This document shows positions 45,105 through 47,443 of a DNA stretch of 47,443 nt, in pieces; positions within the stretch are counted from its first letter, which is position 1, and every line of letters begins with the position of its first letter. Location: contig JAESPD010000030.1 of the NCBI GenBank assembly GCA_016756855.1, positions 1-47,443 on the forward strand, written 5' to 3'. The notes below the pieces were generated by a model that saw only the letters and a program-made list of their open reading frames with translations, made no database searches and was not told where the DNA came from. The stretch is from a gamma proteobacterium endosymbiont of Lamellibrachia anaximandri. GTDB lineage: Bacteria > Pseudomonadota > Gammaproteobacteria > Chromatiales > Chromatiaceae. The position numbers were made by a program, and so were the translations under genes.

Positions 45105-45650
45105 TTATCCGTGTTTCTGTAAATAGCTGTGCAGAGCCGGGTAACGCTCCTGTAACCCTGGCGCCAGCAATGGATCCTGGTCAGCTGGCAATGCCCCGCT
45201 GGCATAGTCGAAATCTTCCGAACCCAGCTGTTCGGCCAGCAACGGAAAGGCATTCTCCTCTTCAAACGTCATGTGGCTGCGCTGATGATCCAGGTAGTCA
45301 CGACCCAGCTTCTCCACTTCATCAATCGAGAGACCACCCGGTTTACCCAACTGTTCAATGGCCAGCCTGAATTCACGTGTCATGTTCATAATCGCCTGGT
45401 GATGAACCAGCAGTTGTTCCAGCGCCTCGCGCCCATCGTCTGTTCGCGCCAGGTTAATCTGGTAGAGGTGATCTTCAATCGGGTGATGAATGGTGTCGGA
45501 GTAGTCTCGCATGTAGCTCACCACCTCCGTGATCAAATCGATCGAGGTCTTGTCTCCCTGTTTCAGACGATCCAGTTCGACTTCGAAAATATCCATCAAT
45601 TTGAAAAAATGGACGTGGTCTCGGTAGAGCTTAAGTAGGGTTTCATGCAT
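45105..45650 (-). CDS. Hemerythrin HHE-domain protein
   Basis: A 181-residue cytosolic di-iron protein. I start at 45650 (MHETLLKLYRDHVHFFKLMD), with AGGTG upstream; the longer frame has an unlikely extension. Iron ligands are visible in the order H (RDHVHFF), H-x-x-x-E (TIHHPIEDHLY), H (LVHHQAIMNM) and H-x-x-x-E (HQRSHMTFEEENAF), the HHE pattern of a four-helix bundle. Such proteins bind O2 or NO or act in iron or redox stress. It stands alone. Confidence 0.88.
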   Translation of the reverse strand: MHETLLKLYRDHVHFFKLMDIFEVELDRLKQGDKTSIDLITEVVSYMRDYSDTIHHPIEDHLYQINLARTDDGREALEQLLVHHQAIMNMTREFRLAIEQLGKPGGLSIDEVEKLGRDYLDHQRSHMTFEEENAFPLLAEQLGSEDFDYASGALPADQDPLLAPGLQERYPALHSYLQKHG

Positions 45651-45763
45651 GACTACACCTGGTTGCGGCTTCTGTTTACCCGCAGTTTGCCCAATCACGC
45701 CCCAAAGTTCCAGAGGCGAATTTACCTAGACTTTTAGTGGTTATTGTCCAGCCGGTTTCTGTA

Positions 45764-45832
45764 TTAGGGATCAGACCACGATTTACTAAAAGCTGATCAT
45801 AAGAAATCCAAGAAATCGTGGTCTGTCCCTAA
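45764..45832. repeat. REP-like palindrome (CAGACCACGATTT / AAATCGTGGTCTG)
   Basis: The left arm (45764-45784) and right arm (45813-45832) pair over 20 positions with one unpaired base; outer ends are TTAGGGA and TCCCTAA. The 28-base interior is unrelated. It resembles the elements at 11443 and 46589 in its CAG/CTG-(T)CCC ends. Confidence 0.8.
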
Positions 45833-45872
45833 ATTGTGCTATCCCACACCTATCCCATCCAAGCTATAGGCT

Positions 45873-45889
45873 ATACTACTTAGTAGTAT
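45873..45889. promoter_or_regulatory. Operator-like palindrome upstream of parDE
   Basis: ATACTACT-T-AGTAGTAT has perfect 8-bp arms and lies 24 bp upstream of the parD start, overlapping a TATACT -10-like box. ParD proteins repress their own promoter by binding such dyads; this is the likely operator. Confidence 0.75.
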
Positions 45890-45912
45890 TTATTCTTACC
45901 CTAGAGGGACGC

Positions 45913-46185
45913 ATGGCCACAGTCGAAAAACTCAGCATTGCCCTGACCCCGGAAATAGCCAAGGAAGTTCGCATGGCGGTCAAAAGTGGCGACTACGCCA
46001 GCAGTAGCGAAGTGATACGCGAGGCCTTGCGGGACTGGCGACGAAAACGCGCCCTACAGGACCAGGAGATCAAGGAGCTGCGCGGCCTGTGGCGTGAGGG
46101 CGTGGAGAGTGGCGACGGTCGGTATGACTCTATGGAAGAGATCAAGCGGGCGGCTCGTAAACGCTTGGCTAACAGCGGCCAGTAA
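45913..46185 (+). CDS. parD: Antitoxin ParD (type II, ribbon-helix-helix)
   Basis: A 90-residue antitoxin. The N-terminal ribbon-helix-helix is EKLSIALTPEIAKEVRMAVK then SGDYASSSEVIREALRDWRR, the ParD signature. The charged C-terminal helix (IKELRGLWREGVESGDG) would wrap the toxin. Start follows AGAGGGACGC. It neutralises ParE and represses the operon. The gap to parE is 9 bp. Confidence 0.93.
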   Translation: MATVEKLSIALTPEIAKEVRMAVKSGDYASSSEVIREALRDWRRKRALQDQEIKELRGLWREGVESGDGRYDSMEEIKRAARKRLANSGQ

Positions 46186-46194
46186 GCCCTGACT

Positions 46195-46479
46195 ATGGCC
46201 GTTTTTCAGAAGACCGCCCAAGCCGAAGAAGACCTGATCGATATCTGGCTCTACATTGCCCAGGATAACCCCGCTGCTGCTGATCATTTGCTGGATACCT
46301 TTGAGGAGAAAGGCTGGCTGCTTGCTGAGAATCCGAATCTGGGGCAGGCGCGACCGGACATCGCTGAGGACTTCCATCATCTGCCCGTGGGTCGCTATCT
46401 GCTGCTCTACCGGAAGATCCCTGGAGGGATTGAGCTGGTGCGCGTAGCACATGGTATGCGGATGCTGGACGCGTTGTAA
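46195..46479 (+). CDS. parE: Toxin ParE (RelE/ParE superfamily)
   Basis: A 94-residue toxin with FQKTAQAEEDLIDIWLYIAQ at the N-terminal helical hairpin, GQARPDIAEDFHHLPVGRYL and the terminal strand GIELVRVAHGMRMLDAL. ParE toxins poison DNA gyrase. The sequence appears intact, so the pair could be active and stabilise this region. Confidence 0.92.
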   Translation: MAVFQKTAQAEEDLIDIWLYIAQDNPAAADHLLDTFEEKGWLLAENPNLGQARPDIAEDFHHLPVGRYLLLYRKIPGGIELVRVAHGMRMLDAL

Positions 46480-46588
46480 GTAGCCAGATTACGAAGACTC
46501 GAGTGGTCTGGACCCATGGCAACAGAAACGCGGACAGGCAATAAAGACGCTTAATATGGAAGATATGACAATGGATGGCTTTGGGGAA

Positions 46589-46660
46589 GGGGGCAGCCTT
46601 GCGTTACTGCATTTAAGGTCAGACCGAGAGCTCATTAATACAATAACGCAGGCCTGCCCC
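46589..46660. repeat. REP-like palindrome (GGGGGCAG..GCGTTA / TAACGC..CTGCCCC)
   Basis: The left arm (46589-46606) and right arm (46644-46660) pair with a small mismatch near the middle; the interior contains GGTCAGACC, itself a fragment of the arm type seen at 45764. It lies between parE and the PEP-CTERM gene. Confidence 0.65.
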
Positions 46661-46679
46661 TATCTCCTTCAGAGAAACA

Positions 46680-47279
46680 TTACATCAAGAGCTGTAAGCC
46701 CTCTGGGTTTGGCAAATTACCTATGAGCGACGACGACCGACGCACAAAGCCGAGCAGGCCAAGTCCCATGCCCAGCAGAGCAATGGATGCGGGTTCCGGG
46801 ACCGAGACACCAGTGACATTGTTGAAGCTCACAGTGAACCTGAACTCATCAACCCCTGCGGCAGTTGTCCATCTTGCAAGGGATGCATCCCCACCCTCAA
46901 ACAAAAGGCCCTGCCAGATGGCAGACACTTCGAAGGCGACTGGAGCAAATACGTCCGTCACAGTAATTTCCGTGAGATCAGTGGCGGTAGGTCCTGGGTT
47001 AAAGTCATTAAAATTAACAATGTTATCACCGATTTCGTCAGGGATATCAGCTGTTGACCCAATCGCCAGACCACTAAACATGGCAGCAAAATCACCTGTA
47101 GACGATTCACATTCATACACCGAGTTCCAAGCCGGTTGATTGGTTCCAGGAAAAAGTTCATTACATAAAGACATTGCCCCATCAAGGGTAGTGGCATGCA
47201 CATTCAAGCTCGCCAGTATCAGCATTACAGCTGCTGTGAATGTAGAGTAAGCGCTCCAACAACCCCATCTTTCGCCCAT
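46680..47279 (-). CDS. PEP-CTERM sorting-domain protein, with extended tail
   Basis: About 199 residues from the ATG at 47279 (MGERWGCWSAYSTFTAAVML); a GTG at 47285 is the alternative. A signal peptide (cleavage near NVHATTL) leads to an acidic, low-lysine exported region with two cysteines. The C-terminal sorting signal VPEPASIALLGMGLGLLGF then VRRS is the PEP-CTERM tripartite motif recognised by exosortase. Unusually, 17 residues follow the basic cluster. In the +1 frame the same bases read arginines and then TAG (46722-46724), so a one-base change probably removed the native end. Function of the mature part is unknown. Confidence 0.82.
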   Translation of the reverse strand: MGERWGCWSAYSTFTAAVMLILASLNVHATTLDGAMSLCNELFPGTNQPAWNSVYECESSTGDFAAMFSGLAIGSTADIPDEIGDNIVNFNDFNPGPTATDLTEITVTDVFAPVAFEVSAIWQGLLFEGGDASLARWTTAAGVDEFRFTVSFNNVTGVSVPEPASIALLGMGLGLLGFVRRSSSLIGNLPNPEGLQLLM

Positions 47280-47286
47280 CTGCACA

Positions 47287-47443
47287 TCACGCCAAACTTT
47301 CAGCGTCGATTTGTAACTGCAGCAGGATCGCCACCTGTTCAGCGGCCTCTATCGCAGCGAGCGCTTTAACAACTGGAGAGATGTTGGGGACGAGGTCATC
47401 TTTGGGCTTCTGGTTAATGCCTATCAGACGATTCCTACAGCGA
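47287..47443 (-). CDS. C-terminal end of an unidentified gene (partial)
   Basis: The minus-strand frame is open from the window edge to a TGA at 47289-47287 and encodes 51 residues, including RLIGINQKPKDDLVPNISPV and VKALAAIEAAEQVAILLQLQ. Composition is gene-like (helical, no rare residues). The stop is followed within two bases by the GTG of the PEP-CTERM gene, so the two might be coupled. I do not recognise the family from this fragment. Confidence 0.45.
   Translation of the reverse strand, partial: RCRNRLIGINQKPKDDLVPNISPVVKALAAIEAAEQVAILLQLQIDAESLA

Noticed and set aside
45764-45832. tRNA-like or riboswitch structure upstream of parDE
   Set aside because: Long perfect arms without conserved loops or cloverleaf; it fits a REP-like palindrome.

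Overview
The window reads as chromosome of a free-living or symbiotic sulfur-oxidising gammaproteobacterium. The evidence is a pilMNOPQ-aroKB-damX-gltBD gene order of the kind known from Pseudomonas and relatives, several DsrE-family sulfur-trafficking proteins, a persulfide-sensor-like ArsR regulator, and traces of the exosortase/PEP-CTERM system. I see no rRNA, tRNA, CRISPR array or intact insertion sequence. The species assignment is inference.

Left end (1-1000): a decayed TonB-dependent receptor gene on the minus strand (two in-frame stops and a frameshift) runs without a stop into the C-terminal maturase region of a group II intron reverse transcriptase that leaves the window. Next (1100-3900) is a nitrogen module: a good sigma-54 promoter with half-sites upstream drives a TorF-type outer-membrane protein, glnK and amtB, closed by a strong terminator. 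Then come a DUF4124 protein, a diguanylate cyclase, polA and a short membrane ORF.

The stretch 8.8-13.7 kb is more accessory: an outer-membrane barrel, a gene-free 575 bp stretch with a coding-like remnant, a DsrE2 protein with a small ferredoxin-fold protein upstream, an undescribed 50-residue membrane ORF, a 478-residue protein of unknown function and an exported DsrE-like protein. From 13.8 to 16.1 kb four minus-strand genes (unknown, DUF423, RlmK-like methyltransferase, YqaA) are joined by identical TGATG stop/start overlaps. From 16.2 to 20.7 kb a tight minus-strand run encodes a hybrid histidine kinase, a receiver-PAS protein, an ArsR regulator with the cysteine pair of SqrR/BigR, SlyX and a thioredoxin-like/HEAT protein; a peroxiredoxin lies just upstream. 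An XrtA-type ATPase, an OmpA-like lipoprotein and an M15-like peptidase follow on the plus strand.

From 24.7 to 39.4 kb the minus strand carries the block gltD, gltB, damX, aroB, aroK, pilQ, pilP, pilO, pilN and pilM (listed by coordinate; transcription runs the other way), with mrcA (PBP1A) divergent from pilM. The damX reading frame has been altered at its start by a perfect 10-bp tandem duplication. The right end (42-47.4 kb) holds conserved unknown genes, a second gltD-like gene, a hemerythrin, a parDE toxin-antitoxin pair with a clear operator palindrome, a PEP-CTERM protein with an altered tail, and the end of another gene. Several REP-like palindromes of related design cluster here and recur near 11.4 kb.
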